Of a DNA stretch of 64,000 bases, positions 1 to 10,882 are shown piece by piece. The stretch spans positions 14,506,501-14,570,500 of the forward strand of contig NC_092650.1 of NCBI RefSeq assembly GCF_032118995.1, read 5' to 3'. Each line of letters begins with the position of its first letter. Position 1 is the first letter of the stretch. Both the position numbers and the translations under genes were made by a program. The notes beneath the pieces were generated by a model. The model did not search any database and was not told the DNA's origin. It saw nothing but the letters and a program-made list of their open reading frames with translations. Source of the DNA: Asterias amurensis. Its lineage: Eukaryota; Echinodermata; Asteroidea; Forcipulatida; Asteriidae.

Positions 1-58
1 TTTCATGTTCAAAAGCAAATTTTGTTCCTTAGCAGCTCTTTGAAATTGGGCCCTGGTT
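1..58. repeat. End of a GGGCCCAATTTCAT foldback repeat (family P)
   Basis: The segment AGCAGCTCTTTGAAATTGGG at 33-52 followed by CCCTGG is the right terminus of the family P palindrome seen complete at 17569-17810, 48836-49087 and 63348-63591. The rest lies off the left edge. Confidence 0.6.
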
Positions 59-74
59 ATTGGGACAATCAACT

Positions 75-598
75 TCCTTTAATCTTTCTCAGCTCCTTCA
101 GGAGTACACAACCCCGGGCTGCCGTGTTGCTCCAAAGGTTTTTTTTCATACACAATATCAACCCCAACCATGTAGGTAACCATTTATACCCCTGGGTGAA
201 GAGAAGCAATCTATAGGGTGTGTTCGTTTAGCTTCCCTGGGTCATCTCCGGTCTGCCCCGGTGCGTTCGAATATAGCTTTTGACGTCATTCCAGGGGCTC
301 ACCCAGGTCAGCCCTCAGTGCCCTGCTTTTGGAGTGGGTCACTTGGGGTCTGGCCCCAGGTGAACGACGTCACTACGAGAGTGGTGAGTGGTCATTCGTT
401 TAGCTCTTGTCAGGGGCTCCCCGAGTGAGCACCGCAGGGTGGACCCAGGGAAACTAAAAGAACGCAGCCATTAGTATCTTGCTCAAAGACCCAAGTGTAA
501 TGACTGGTATTCGAACCAACACTATGATGACTGAACCACCCGAACTTGGATTTCGATGCTCTTAACCACTCAGCCATGACAGATGTGGAGCTACATGT
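75..598 (-). repeat. tRNA-headed SINE (family S), split by a foldback MITE
   Basis: Read on the minus strand, 598-478 is a Leu/Ser-tRNA-like head (TGGCTGAGTGGTTAAGAGCA, then GGTTCGAATACCAG). It continues into the body segment seen also at 22274-22595 and 24075-24330 (CCCAGGGGTATAAATGG-type motif, GAGCAAGATACT). The body is interrupted at 216-469 by a palindromic element and resumes at 210-75. The tRNA part cannot be a working tRNA gene, because its stems are degenerate and it is fused to the SINE body. Confidence 0.7.
216..469. mobile_element. Foldback MITE, family A (GTGCGTTCGTTTAGCTTCCC ends)
   Basis: Terminal inverted repeats begin GGGTGTGTTCGTTTAGCTTC and end in the diverged reverse complement. 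Related copies lie at 1038-1190, 34069-34218 and 38303-38673. This copy is inserted into the SINE at 75-598. No clean target-site duplication is seen. Confidence 0.75.
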
Positions 599-633
599 AT
601 GTTATAAAGTATGAGACCTATTCCTTTATGTAG

Positions 634-757
634 CAGCGTGTTACAAGATGCTGTGGCACAATATGCAGCCACTCAAACAGGAACACCAGGACAAGCCCCT
701 GCTCTTTTCGATAAGTTCTTTACGTGCATAACACAACAAATGGGACCTTTTGCTTGA
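634..757 (+). CDS. Possible terminal exon of an unrecognised plus-strand gene
   Basis: After a weak pyrimidine tract and a TAG acceptor (631-633) an open stretch runs to a TGA at 755-757. It would encode a C-terminus containing VLQDAVAQYAATQTGTPGQ and FDKFFTCITQQMGPFA. The composition looks coding and no repeat family explains it, but it is only about 41 codons. It lies within the span of AKTIP on the opposite strand. I do not recognise the family. It could be chance, or the last exon of a gene beginning left of the window. Confidence 0.25.
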
Positions 758-888
758 TACGTCCCATTCGAAAAGACGAAGCTAAAGTGGTGAAGTGTCT
801 TTCACTTGTCTGAAAAGTTCACCATCTTGGAACCAAGCTTGGAATGGGTTCCTTGTTAATATTCATTCAAAGAACTATTGCAACTTAC

Positions 889-2255
889 CGGGCTATCGCC
901 ATCTGGATAATTCTCTGGAATCAGCAGATCAAATTTGAAGATGCCTTCTTGGTAGAGACCCTGTCTGATGAACAGAACTCCAAACCAATCTGTCAAAGAA
1001 TCAGGAAAATTTAGGATAGTTCAGTTTAAATAATACAGGGTGCGTTCGTTTAGCTTCCCTGGGCCGACCCCCTGGTGTTTGGCGGGGTTTTTTCTAGGAC
1101 GAACATGGGTTATTATCTGCACACGTTCGTCCTGGGAAAAAAACCTGCCACACACCGAGGTCGACCTGGGAAAGCTAAACGAACGCACCCACAGTATCCA
1201 TAACAGCTTGAATTTCTGACTGTCAGGTTTGGTGTAGTGGTGTCTCGCAATTTAAGTTTTAGATGTGGGAGGAAAACCCCAGAAGAATTATTCCAGGGAA
1301 AACCCCTGCAGTCAAGCATGTCAAGTATATGGACTGGAAACCCATCCACATAGAGTGCCCCTGTTGGGATTCGAACCGGGGTCCCAGAGGTGGAAGGCGA
1401 GGCAAGACACCAACCTGACCGCCTGGCAATTTCCCCCACCCTCCCAAAAAAAAAAAAAAAAAAAAAAAGAAGAGCCATGGTAAGAATTTATAAGGTGTCA
1501 GAACTGAGCCGCATTTAGATTTTTTGACCCACTCAGTGCATGGGCTCCATTTGTATCGGTGAAACCATAGAGCAAGGAACTCTCTATGGTAAAACATATC
1601 TATTGCCTGTATGTAAACAGTGTATCTACTTACGTAAAGGGGATCTTGCTGATGGTATGACATAAACACCGGGCAACTTTTGTTTATGAAGTTGGTTACT
1701 GAAAGAAAAGAAGAACATTATTATACCAAAGGTAAACTGCAATACAATCAACGGTGCAACATTTGAAAAAGCATGAACATCAGGCCTGAAACTTCATGGA
1801 GGCATGGCAAAGGCGATTGCCTCCATGCCCCCTGGTCATTGCCTTGGTACCCTTGAAATGCTGTCCACAGTAGAAATTTTAAATTTCCTTCTACGGTGCC
1901 CTAACAACATGAACGAGGAGAAAATGCCTCAGTGCCCTTGCCCTTTCAAAAACGAGGTTTACAAGCCTGATTTTGACATGCCCAAAATAAAAAAAGGCAC
2001 TTACAATTCAGCCATTAAGGCGTATTCCAAGTAGAACTGTCCGTAGGCCGCGCTGGTTCCATTGGGGCTCATTGCAGAAGTACTACCGGGCCGGTCAGCT
2101 GACGCCGTTGACGAGGACCGATCAAGGACTCCTAACGGTCTGCCTGGACCCGTCGCCTCTTCCCTCTTATCATTGGGGACCTGTGGGAGTTGTTTCTTGA
2201 GGGCGGGGAGGGTGTTCCGTCGGACGATGAGTTGTCTCGGTTCGTTGTCGTCTTC
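889..2255 (-). CDS. AKTIP: AKT-interacting protein (FTS), N-terminal exons, partial
   Basis: Three minus-strand exons are visible: 2255-2005, 1698-1634 and 989-889. Each has GT donors and AG acceptors, and the phases match (2 nt carried, then 1 nt, then 0). The first encodes a polar, proline-rich leader with [10 protein letters not shown], then [20 protein letters not shown]. The second gives [17 protein letters not shown] and the third [19 protein letters not shown] followed by ENYPDGDSP. From memory, human AKTIP reads [39 protein letters not shown] and NYPDGDCP at the same places, so the orthology is clear. AKTIP is a ubiquitin-conjugating-enzyme variant lacking the catalytic cysteine, and a subunit of the FTS-Hook-FHIP complex that links vesicles to dynein. 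The remaining UBC fold (about 170 residues) would lie left of base 889 and is not found in the window. The start codon is not located. The acceptor at 2255 is the best of two (the other is near 2277). A MITE (216 family) and a tRNA-SINE lie in the introns. Confidence 0.85.
1038..1190. mobile_element. Foldback MITE, family A
   Basis: A 153-bp palindrome with ends GGGTGCGTTCGTTTAGCTTC and the matching complement. It lies in the AKTIP intron between exons 1634 and 989. Flanks share only ACA. Confidence 0.75.
1246..1447 (-). repeat. Short tRNA-headed SINE (family T)
   Basis: On the minus strand a tRNA-like B box (GGTTCGAATCCC-type, 1365-1385) is followed by a body ending GGTTTTCCTCCCACATC. A second copy is at 5388-5565. 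A poly(A) run on the plus strand (1445-1468) borders it. Inside the AKTIP intron. Confidence 0.6.
1781..1969 (+). repeat. Family D repeat (CAGGCCTG-bounded, GGTGCCCTTG motifs)
   Basis: About 190 bp bounded by near-CAGGCCTG ends and containing GCCTTGGTACCCTTGAAATG and later GTGCCCTTGCCCTTTC. At least eight relatives occur in the window (4906, 14440, 28785, 48248, 48398, 58220, 60721, 62466). It is not a simple palindrome. The transposition class is unknown. Confidence 0.6.
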
Positions 2256-2354
2256 CTGTGGAAGATTAATGATAGTTCTGGTAATCTTCGCGACAAATGA
2301 ATCTTTTGTGACAAAAAAACAATATAATAGCTTATAAAAGAACAAGGTCTCGGA

Positions 2355-3770
2355 ATGGAGGAAGGAAGAGAAGGAGCTCGAACAACCCGCAAAACCACAG
2401 AGTAACAAAAGAATACCCTGACAATGCCCTGTCTGACCAGTGGAAAAAGATAGGAGACCTCCAGCTGGACGGCCGATTAACGAGCGGGATTAGATCTCTT
2501 TGTACAGAACCCGTGGTACCGCCACTCTGCACTGTTGCCTTCGTGTAAAGTTGAATCATTGGAGACAAGAATTGTGAATACACACGTTTTCATTTACCGT
2601 TTGTGGTGTTTACATGGAAATACTATATAAGCATATTTTTACATTTTTTGCAACTTTCCTGTCACTAGCGATGGTTCAAAATGTGGGTACTAGCCACAGA
2701 CATAAAGAACCTATAGACGGACAGTAGGGGGCGCCAAACTGTAATTTTGTAATTTCTCAAACCGTGGGCGGAAGTTAACGCGCGACCCGCTGCATTTAGT
2801 ACACGTTTTGGTTTAACCTTGAGGCAGTGCCTGCACCGTCTTAAATATATTTTATAAATTTGCATTTTACATGATGACCCGATGCGGGATTGTAGCCTTA
2901 ATATGTAAGACAACACTTCATAAATAATCCATATGACTGTTTGCAAATGTTGGGCGTTGAGGTTGAGCGGTTAGATGTCATGTTTACAACTATTTTTCTG
3001 GGAAATCCAGTCTAAACTCTATTTGAAACGCAAGTTCATACTATGGCTCTCCGTGTTGCGTACGCTCTCGTCGAATGCACACCAAACAATCGCGTATCAG
3101 CAGCACGTAAGTCTATGCGGTACGCGTCATCAGCGCCCGGCGCAAAACACGCACCGATGCGCCTTTTGGTCGGAAAGTGTGTGACGAACATATTTATTAA
3201 TTTTTATAAAATTCTTCTACTTTCATCGTTTTGGAGAAAGTTCAGAAAGGGGAGGAGAAACGGCAAACAACTAACGGCAGAAAAGGTATCTAGCTAATGA
3301 TCTACATTGTTTCTTAGACTTTGGTGATTTGTTTACCCTAAAAACATTTTCTGTCGTCATCTCTTCACTCGCCCATTGCTTTACACGCGTTTTCGCGTGG
3401 TTTGGGTAAAGTCGTGTGCTGTTCAAATTACACTATCCAGACGTTGATTTCCATAGATGCTATCCATCTATAGGTTCTTTATGTCTGTGGTATTAGCACA
3501 CGAGGGTGGTTGTAATCAATTGTGTTTTTCAATTTGGTGGGCGAAAGTGTACACAAATTTCATCAGGTCTCAAAAAAGTTTTTTCATATTTTTGATTATA
3601 TCCATACGACAGTGAAGAACCAAGTGCGCACGCGCAAACTCATTACGCCAGGTCACCCATTGTTTGTATAAGGTATGTAGGTGATAACGAGGTGTCGTTA
3701 AACGACTGCGATACCACAGGTTCGACTTTTGGAGTCCCTTCGTTCGAGCTCCTTCTCTTCCTTCCTCCAT
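2355..3770. repeat. 29-bp perfect inverted repeat flanking a 1.4-kb segment
   Basis: Bases 2355-2383 and the reverse complement of 3742-3770 are identical over 29 bp (ATGGAGGAAGGAAGAGAAGG continuing AGCTCGAAC). Matching stops sharply on both sides. The MITE at 2694-3490 lies between them. In one frame both copies encode WRKEEKELE, so an exon duplication or rearrangement around the AKTIP 5' region is possible. Confidence 0.5.
2694..3490. mobile_element. Non-autonomous DNA transposon with ~33-bp TIRs (family M)
   Basis: The left end CCACAGACATAAAGAACCTA continues TAGACGGACAG. The right end is its complement with two mismatches (3458-3490). Flanks are TACTAG on the left and TATTAG on the right, a possible imperfect target duplication. 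The 730-bp interior is GC-richer than its surroundings, includes a GGGGGCGCC run, and has no convincing ORF. Confidence 0.6.
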
Positions 3771-4905
3771 GGTCTAGGTATCTGGCAAATCATGACATAC
3801 ATACATTAAAAAATTACACAAACAAACATCAGAATGTAAGACTCAAAGCAATTACATAGGCCTACATGTAGTTTTAGATGTACTTCAAATCAGGCAAGAA
3901 ATTCAATCACCAAGACAGGTGTAAGTTCAGACAAACACAGATGATAGTATTAGTAGAGATCTGACAGTCTGATGGGGAAAACAACGTTAGCTGCAATCAA
4001 TTATAATCCAGTCCAACTGCTATAAATGAGGACTATGATGTACGTAATTCACAAGGTACTGAATATGTGTACAAACTTGAAGTATGGTACAATGTACAAG
4101 ACCCAGATTGCCTCTTCAAAGATGGATGCTCCAATTAGACAAGAACTTTGTTCATTTCCAACTTGGCCAGTTGCCCATGCTATTAATTGAATATTTCTAA
4201 TCCATGCAGTAGAAAAATGTATCCTGTACATGTGTACCCGGCATAACATTTGCCCCTTCTTGGGAAAAAGGAAATAAAGTACAACTTCAATGGGCTGACA
4301 CTCTACATTTGGAATATATATATGCAGAATATGCAGTACAGAAAATCATGCCGAAAAAATACATATAAAAAGTCGTTGCATATCGTGGACTTTCAGATGC
4401 CGGAGAAAGGCTTCTCAGGCATCTTTTGAAAATAGCCTTGCCCTCTCGACGGAAAAATTCCTGGCCACCTGACATTCACTTAACGGTATAAAGTCCAATA
4501 TCTAGTTCAGAAGTGAAACTGACGTACTGTGACATGTATAGCCACAGTCAGACAGTGGAGCTGTAGACCCTATCATCATGATCATGTACAATGTACATTG
4601 TACATGTATGAGGGTAAACATTGCGGAAGTGGCCTTACAATGCTATAATTCATCAAACTATGACTAACACTAGCATCCAGTATTTTGCCTACATTCACTC
4701 AGTCAAGGACCACATTTATTTACTTTATCCTGCACCTCGTGAACTTGAACAGCAAAAGACAAATAGACACCAGTCATTAATCATACATTGTACGGGGCCG
4801 GTACATTTTGAGTTTTAAAACTGAGTCGACTTCAAACACACAAAAACAGATTACCAGTCCTGTCATCGCCTCAGGTGCATTTGCAAAAGGCTTCAATCAC
4901 AACAA

Positions 4906-5099
4906 GCAGGCCTGATACTTCACAGACAGACAGAGGCAATGAAGGTGTCTGCCTTGATATTGCCTTGGTGCCCTTGAAATGCTCGCGGGAGAAATTTATA
5001 ATTTCCTCATAACACGATGCGGTGCCCTTTACTAACAAAATAACTTTGGGCCTTGTTGCCCTTGCCCTTTCAAAAATGAAGCAGACATGTACAGGCCTG
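4906..5099 (+). repeat. Family D repeat
   Basis: Begins AGGCCTGATACTTCACAGA and ends GCAGACATGTACAGGCCTG, with internal CCTTGGTGCCCTTGAAATGC. Same orientation as the copy at 1781. Confidence 0.6.
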
Positions 5100-5387
5100 A
5101 ACAACAAGAGTCCATTTATTTTAGCATTAACCAAGAACTGATGGAGGAGTAACCCCTAAATCTAAACAAGTCTGGTAGTCTACTGTTAATATAAACAAAA
5201 TACAGCTTTTCAAACGTGTCCAAAGTACCTCTAAAAGTTTCCAGCAAAAAAAAAAAAAAACATTCAACTGGTCTATACTGGTCTTTTACATATCTTATAG
5301 ACAGTATTGCCAGTCCTCCCGTAGGATAAATATTCTCAACGCTACAATTAAAACCAAACTAGATTCTTCTTCTAGAAGATGATGAAG

Positions 5388-5565
5388 AAATTTCAGTTTT
5401 AGATGTCAGGAGGAAAACCCCAGAGAATATTTCCAGTGCAAACCCACGCAGTCAAGTATGGACTAAAAACCCACATTCGTATATTGCCCCCGGTGGGATT
5501 CGAACCAGTGTCCCAGAGGCAGAAGGTGAGGAAAGACACCACACCAACATGACCGACTTGAAGCA
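5388..5565 (-). repeat. Short tRNA-headed SINE (family T), second copy
   Basis: On the minus strand a tRNA-like GGTTCGAATCCCACC motif (about 5492-5508) precedes a body ending CCTCCTGACATCTAAAAC. About 180 bp, matching the copy at 1246-1447. Confidence 0.55.
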
Positions 5566-6836
5566 TCAAGTGTGTACAATACAATGTACATCATTCCAAA
5601 CCACAGTGGGTTGTAATATAATACATGATGTACCATCGAATAGATACACTAAACCTGTATTGAATGCTCAGAGAGACAATGGGAGCACTTGAGTTAAAAC
5701 AAAACTGAATTTAATACATTACCCTGATATTACCTGTAAAAAGTCCGCCCAAAGAGGCGATGGAAAAGTGTTCATATTTAGAGTATTGTGCAAACAAGTT
5801 TCAATTGGTGTACTTTAAAAATTTCTCTTCCAAGCCGCTACAGAATCCAGGGCCTACAGCCAACAGCAAATTTATCGTCAAGATCACAAAGCACAGACTG
5901 AGTAATTGTACCCAATGCATTTATTTTATTTCATAGAATTTATTGATTAAATAAAATGTTCACAGATTCGAAGCAGTGCACAGATGTTTTCAAGGTTACA
6001 CAAATAAAACACAATGTAAACAATTATGTTTATTCTATTAATTAAAGATGAAGTTTGTCTAACAATTATTTTTTACAAAACATGTACCCCAAACAGTTTA
6101 GGCAGTATGCCTAGAAGAAAAAGAAAAACACTGTCACACACTCTTTTTTTTCAGTTGAGTTGGAAAAATATCATATTATTCTGAGGATGCCTCATTCAAC
6201 ATACATGTACGTGTGCCTTTCACACTGGTTATTCTGTACTGTAACATGTTCAGTAGCCTACAGTGTCCATGGACAGTGTGGGTAAATTAATCTCAAGGCT
6301 GCTGATCAGTGATTGCAAAAGAAAACATCCCGTCTACAAAAAAATTAATCAGTTTGTGACATGCGTCATGATATTTACACAACGTTTTTGACCTTGGGGG
6401 GGGTGGAGGGGTTGATATGATAATTATTCATTATCTAAGCCACATAGGTTTCTTCCAAGACCAAAACAACTGTTCTAAAATTGTAGACCATTCAATTGAT
6501 TTCATGCCCTGCTTTTAATACAACAGAGATCAGAGCCTAATTTCAAAGCCTACGTACATGTATGAGCAAAGTAACTGCTACATAAGCACAGGTAAATCTT
6601 GCTTAATACACATGTAGATACTGGTTTCCAGCCAAAATTCAATGAAGTTGACATTGTTGCTAAAGTTCTACTGTTTCCCCACTAATTTGGCCCAGATAAA
6701 AGACCAATTAAGAAGAAAAAATCCTAAGCACAGAATTGCAAAGCAGAAACAGGTTACCAGCCAAACTTGCTGTGCTAAGCAGTTTTTTCTGCTTAACAGC
6801 TTTAAGAAACTATAGGCCCTGTGCTTGCAAAGCCCT

Positions 6837-7269
6837 TTAAAGGGTACATGTACTTTTTCCTAACAAAAAACACAATGCCAACAGTATACATTAAACTTAC
6901 ACAGTTTAAAGATTTATATGATAGTAGAAAGCTTCCCTTGAAATTCTACTTACTGAGGTGCTGTAGTCTTTGAGAAATGAGTAAAAGTAATAATATTCGT
7001 CTCAGTTTTAGCATGTAAAAACGTATAAACCAGTTATGCTATAGTTTTGGTATAATATCATTTAACTGGTTAAGAGGATTTTACATGCTAAAATAATTTT
7101 GGTCTCATGAGACCAAAACTTGTTTGTGAATTGTTTTACTCATTTCTCAAAAACTACACAACCTTAGTTAGTAATATTTGAAGGGAAGCTTTCCACTATC
7201 ATTATCTTCAAACCCTGTAAGTTTTATGTGAATCTGTGGCCATTTTGAAAAAGTACCTGAATCCTTTAA
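6837..7269. mobile_element. TTAA-flanked foldback MITE, family G
   Basis: Starts TTAAAGGGTACATGTACTTT and ends with CCTTTAA after a long imperfect inverted repeat. Shared inner motifs are GAAAGCTTCCCTTGAA and TTTGAGAAATGAGTAAA, with their complements on the right arm. A second, tighter copy is at 7711-8050. Confidence 0.65.
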
Positions 7270-7710
7270 AGCGTCCACGAGTGAGAAGCACCATGATACC
7301 ATGGGATGGGGCCAGATGGTCAAGAACACCATTGTGTCATACCCATAATAATAATATTTAATATTTAAGATTATAATAATAATATGGCATTGTGTAAATT
7401 CAGACAAAGGAAACCATGGAAACGCAGGCCAGTTATTTATGTTGCCCTGGATTTAACAACATGTGTTTCTGGAAGGGTTTATTTTAACTAGAAAGATGAT
7501 GATAAGGAACTTTTTTTTCAATACCAACTCTCCCCACAAAGGTTTCTGTCAGAAAAAAAGTGGATAGCATTTGATGTCCCCCACAATCACTTTTCCTACC
7601 ATGTATGATAATTGTCAGCAAATTAAATCATCTCCAAATTTATTGAAAATCTTTGTCAATGTTTTCACTAAAATTATACAAAATTTGATGAACTTTTTAC
7701 ATATATATGG

Positions 7711-8050
7711 TTAAAGGGTGTATGTAACTTTTGTATAGGACAAAAAACACAATGTCCACAGATTTACACTAAACTTACACAGTTTAAAGATAGTGATAGT
7801 AGAAAGCTTCCCTGAAAATACTACGCGCTGAGGTGCTGTAGTTTTGGGGAATTGAGTAAAACAATGTCATGAAAATTATTTTAAGCATGTATACAAACAT
7901 ATTTTCATGACATTGTTTTACTCATTTCTCAAAAACTACAGCACCTCAGCAAGTAATATTTGAAGGGAAGCGTTCCACTATCATTATCTTCAAACCCTGT
8001 AAGTTTAATGTAAATCTATGGACATTTTTAAAAGGTACCAAAATCCTTTA
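7711..8050. mobile_element. TTAA-flanked foldback MITE, family G
   Basis: A 340-bp palindrome from TTAAAGGGTGTATGTAACTT to ATCCTTTAA. The arms pair through GAAAGCTTCCCTGAAAATAC and its complement. TTAA at both borders suggests TTAA target choice as in the piggyBac superfamily. Confidence 0.7.
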
Positions 8051-8544
8051 AGGTGTGTTTGTTGAAAAAAGGGCAAAAGATGGATCCGATTTTTTTTTTA
8101 AGACATTTGAGGTTGTAAAATGTTGTGACTTTACAAATGATCCATTTAAAAAAAAATTCATTATCTTCTTCTGTTTCATGGGCGATTAACAAAAATGTTT
8201 AGTTGATGAAAAAAAAGACCTACGGACTTGTTCTGTCTTGAGTTTACTGGTCCGACACTGAACTCACTAGCCCAGGCCGGTGGTCCGATGTGAAATTCAA
8301 GCCCTGGATAGTATCAGCTTGGGGTCTTTGCTGAATCACATAATTTAAATTTTAGTAATTAAATTGACAGCAATACCTTGTTGGAGTTTATATCAGCCGA
8401 CATACTTCAAGACTCAAAAGCTATTTGTGTTAATTCTACATCAGGACGTCTTCATCGTTCCTCAAGAAGTTCTGTGGATCCCGATCTGCAGCCAAAACCA
8501 AAAATATGAAAAGTTTTCAGGTATTTAACTTTTTAAAGTAAATA

Positions 8545-8742
8545 GAGTATATTGAATATGACGTCACACGGCTCAAATATCTGACCTACAAGATGGCGTC
8601 TGTGCGTGTGCGTGCATGTGAAATCAAACCGGGAATGTTGCTTGCTGCGTGCTTCAATGATGTACGCATTTGGACATGCATACGGTTTGACCTACAAAAT
8701 GGCGACTTTTCATAGCAAAAAGGGGTTATTCAATACGGTCTA
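8545..8742. mobile_element. MITE, family F (ATTCAATACGGTCT ends)
   Basis: Right end TTATTCAATACGGTCTAT and a diverged left end. Interior contains GCCATCTTGT-like motifs and GTGACGTCA. It matches 24392-24548 in reversed orientation. Confidence 0.6.
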
Positions 8743-9015
8743 TAGATTAGCTGTTGCAACCTGCTTATCCCCCAAAGGAAACTAAATAATATCAATGGAA
8801 AAAAAAAATGGCCTAATGTTTTTAACTGCACACTCAGAATATATTGTGTAAATCTCTTCATGGAGTAATAATAATAATTAATAGTGGCTTCTTATAGCCC
8901 GCATATCTGTCACTCAGTGACGCCAAAGTTGCTTCAACATTCAGCATTTTTATTAGACCGTCACATTTCCAGTACTCATGAGTTCCAAAACAAAAACCCT
9001 CTGAACAAGGACAAT

Positions 9016-9229
9016 AGACCCTTCCCATGAAATATGTAAATTGCGTGCGCACTAACATTTTGATTGGCAAAATGAGGGAAAATCGCGCTGTTTTGTACAT
9101 GGCTAATGGCTGCGTGACACAGACGCGCTTGCGCGTCTGCTTAGTGCACAACTCTATGGCGTTTGCCAACCAATAGGGTCTGTACGCATGCGTAAATGTA
9201 ATTAGCATATTTCATGGGAAGGGTCCATT
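9016..9229. mobile_element. Foldback MITE, family E (GACCCTTCCCATGAAATATG ends)
   Basis: A 214-bp palindrome. The centre has GACGCGCTTGCGCGTC, and both arms carry CAAAATGAGGG / CTCTATGGCGTTTGCCAACC motifs. Other copies: 19824, 31403 and 57326. Confidence 0.7.
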
Positions 9230-10138
9230 GCATCATGTGTCATGATATGACATTAACTTGCCGGGTGTAGTCTACCATGAAATGTAGATCCTCCTTCCTT
9301 TTTGAGGAGAAAAACATTGAAAACAGGAAATGACTTGTAACTCTGTGAATGAGTATTGCTGTGGTACAATGCATGCAATGTACATCCTACCGATAACACA
9401 AAGTTTATTGTGAGTGTGGAATTTTCTGAATATCTGAAGGGAAAAAAATGTAGATTGTAAAATACTTAATTCCAATTTCCAATAACAATGGTGAGCTTTA
9501 TTTTTAAAGTGTACAATACCTGAGCATTCATGAAGAGAACAAATTGTGAACAAAGACATTTTAAAAGAGATGCAGGTCAATTAACTATTTTCTGCATTTA
9601 ATTGTTCCCATCTACTTAAAATGGTTGCTTTAAATAAAAGCTTGCTGCCACATTTGACAAAGTGTCTGTGATGACCGTTGGTTGAAGAAAATACGATTTT
9701 CAAACGATTTATCAAATCACCTTTGATCATCAGAAGTTACAATGTACAAACTTCTGAAGAAACTTCTGAACTGAAAACAATCCTACCATTACCAGTACCC
9801 AGTAGTTACTGAAATCTTACCAACAGCAAAGAAAAATGTAACAAAAGCTACAACAACTAAAAAGTACAAAATATACAATCGACAACAGAAAAACAACTAT
9901 TAACTAAGTAGTATAGTTTAGTATACCATAAAGTTAAACTAAAAAAAAACAGTTATTGTTATTATTTTAATATTTGATTAAACTAAAACTTAAAAGTACC
10001 CCCGTCCCAAACATCCCCCCCCCCCTTCTCAAACACTAACTGGACTGAACAACGGAACAAGTCACCTTCTCTCAGTCTCATATAAAAATCATGGAATTGG
10101 AAGTAGAAATAGAAGGACCTGCTGATCACACACCAGAC
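9230..10138. other. No gene or recognised repeat
   Basis: About 900 bp of AT-rich sequence with a C10-12 run near 10013-10024. No exon, RNA gene or shared repeat is recognised. Confidence 0.4.
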
Positions 10139-10183
10139 CTAGGCCCAGTAACTGGGGCGCTGTACTTTTTTCAAATTTTGACA

Positions 10184-10882
10184 TTTTCTGTCGTACCGGT
10201 GTCATGACAAAAACTGTCCGCTGGCAATAAGTGTCCGCTGAGCATGCGCAATAAACCCCGGACACTATTTGGCACGGATTACGTGACAAAAGTGTCTGCC
10301 TAACAAATAGTGTTATAGATTTTATTTAAAATCAAATACAACCTAGAAAGCGTTCAAGTAAATACAAGCCAAGTTAAAAAAATAGACGAACAGAACACTT
10401 ACTCTCAATCAAAAGTATGTAAAGATTTGTATTTTACTATGGTAAAACAGTGCAGGTTTAACAAGAACGGATTGAGCTAAATGTTACGAATTATTTATAA
10501 TAAAATACAACCAAGAATGCTTTCAAGCATACAATACAAGTCAGTTACAAAAAAGACAAACTTTGTCAAGATTCGTATTTTACTTAAGTAATTAAAAAGT
10601 CCAGGTTAACAAAATACGAATGAAAGTGCTAAATGATAAATATACGAATATTTATAATCAAATACAAGCAGGAAAGTGTTACAAAAATGTCAAACTAAAA
10701 TGTTAAAAATGAAGCAAGGCACGCAATGATGATGCACGCACGCTCACCGCGGACACTATTTAGCAAGCTTCCATAAACAATGTGACGTCATAGACGCTTG
10801 ACCAATCAGAACGCAATATGCTAATGAGCGGACACTTATTGGCAGCGGACAGTTTTTGTCATGACACCGGTACGACAGAAAA
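10184..10882. mobile_element. 699-bp TIR element with internal repeats
   Basis: Ends are 56-bp inverted repeats with one mismatch: TTTTCTGTCGTACCGGTGTC, then ATGACAAAAACTGTCCGCT and an AATAAGTGTCCGCT end. The interior carries three diverged direct repeats of about 150-180 bp (near 10315, 10495 and 10660) that contain AAATACAA and GTTACAAAAA motifs. No ORF of useful size, so it is non-autonomous. It appears to sit inside a CCCAGTAA-type element (10143-10892). Confidence 0.65.

Larger units (their letters stand above)
3491..8520. other. Gene-free interval with scattered repeats
   Basis: No coding exon is recognised. The interval holds repeat families D (4906-5099), T (5388-5565) and G (6837-7269 and 7711-8050), some A/T and GT-rich low-complexity tracts, and otherwise unique-looking AT-rich DNA. 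AKTIP's first exon may lie here. A minus-strand stretch at 3770-3730 (PWRKEEKELERRDSK in one frame) is only a candidate. Confidence 0.5.

Noticed and set aside
2962-3300. Overlapping plus-strand ORFs of 69-84 aa
   Set aside because: They lie inside the TIR element at 2694-3490 and overlap one another in different frames. No domain is seen.
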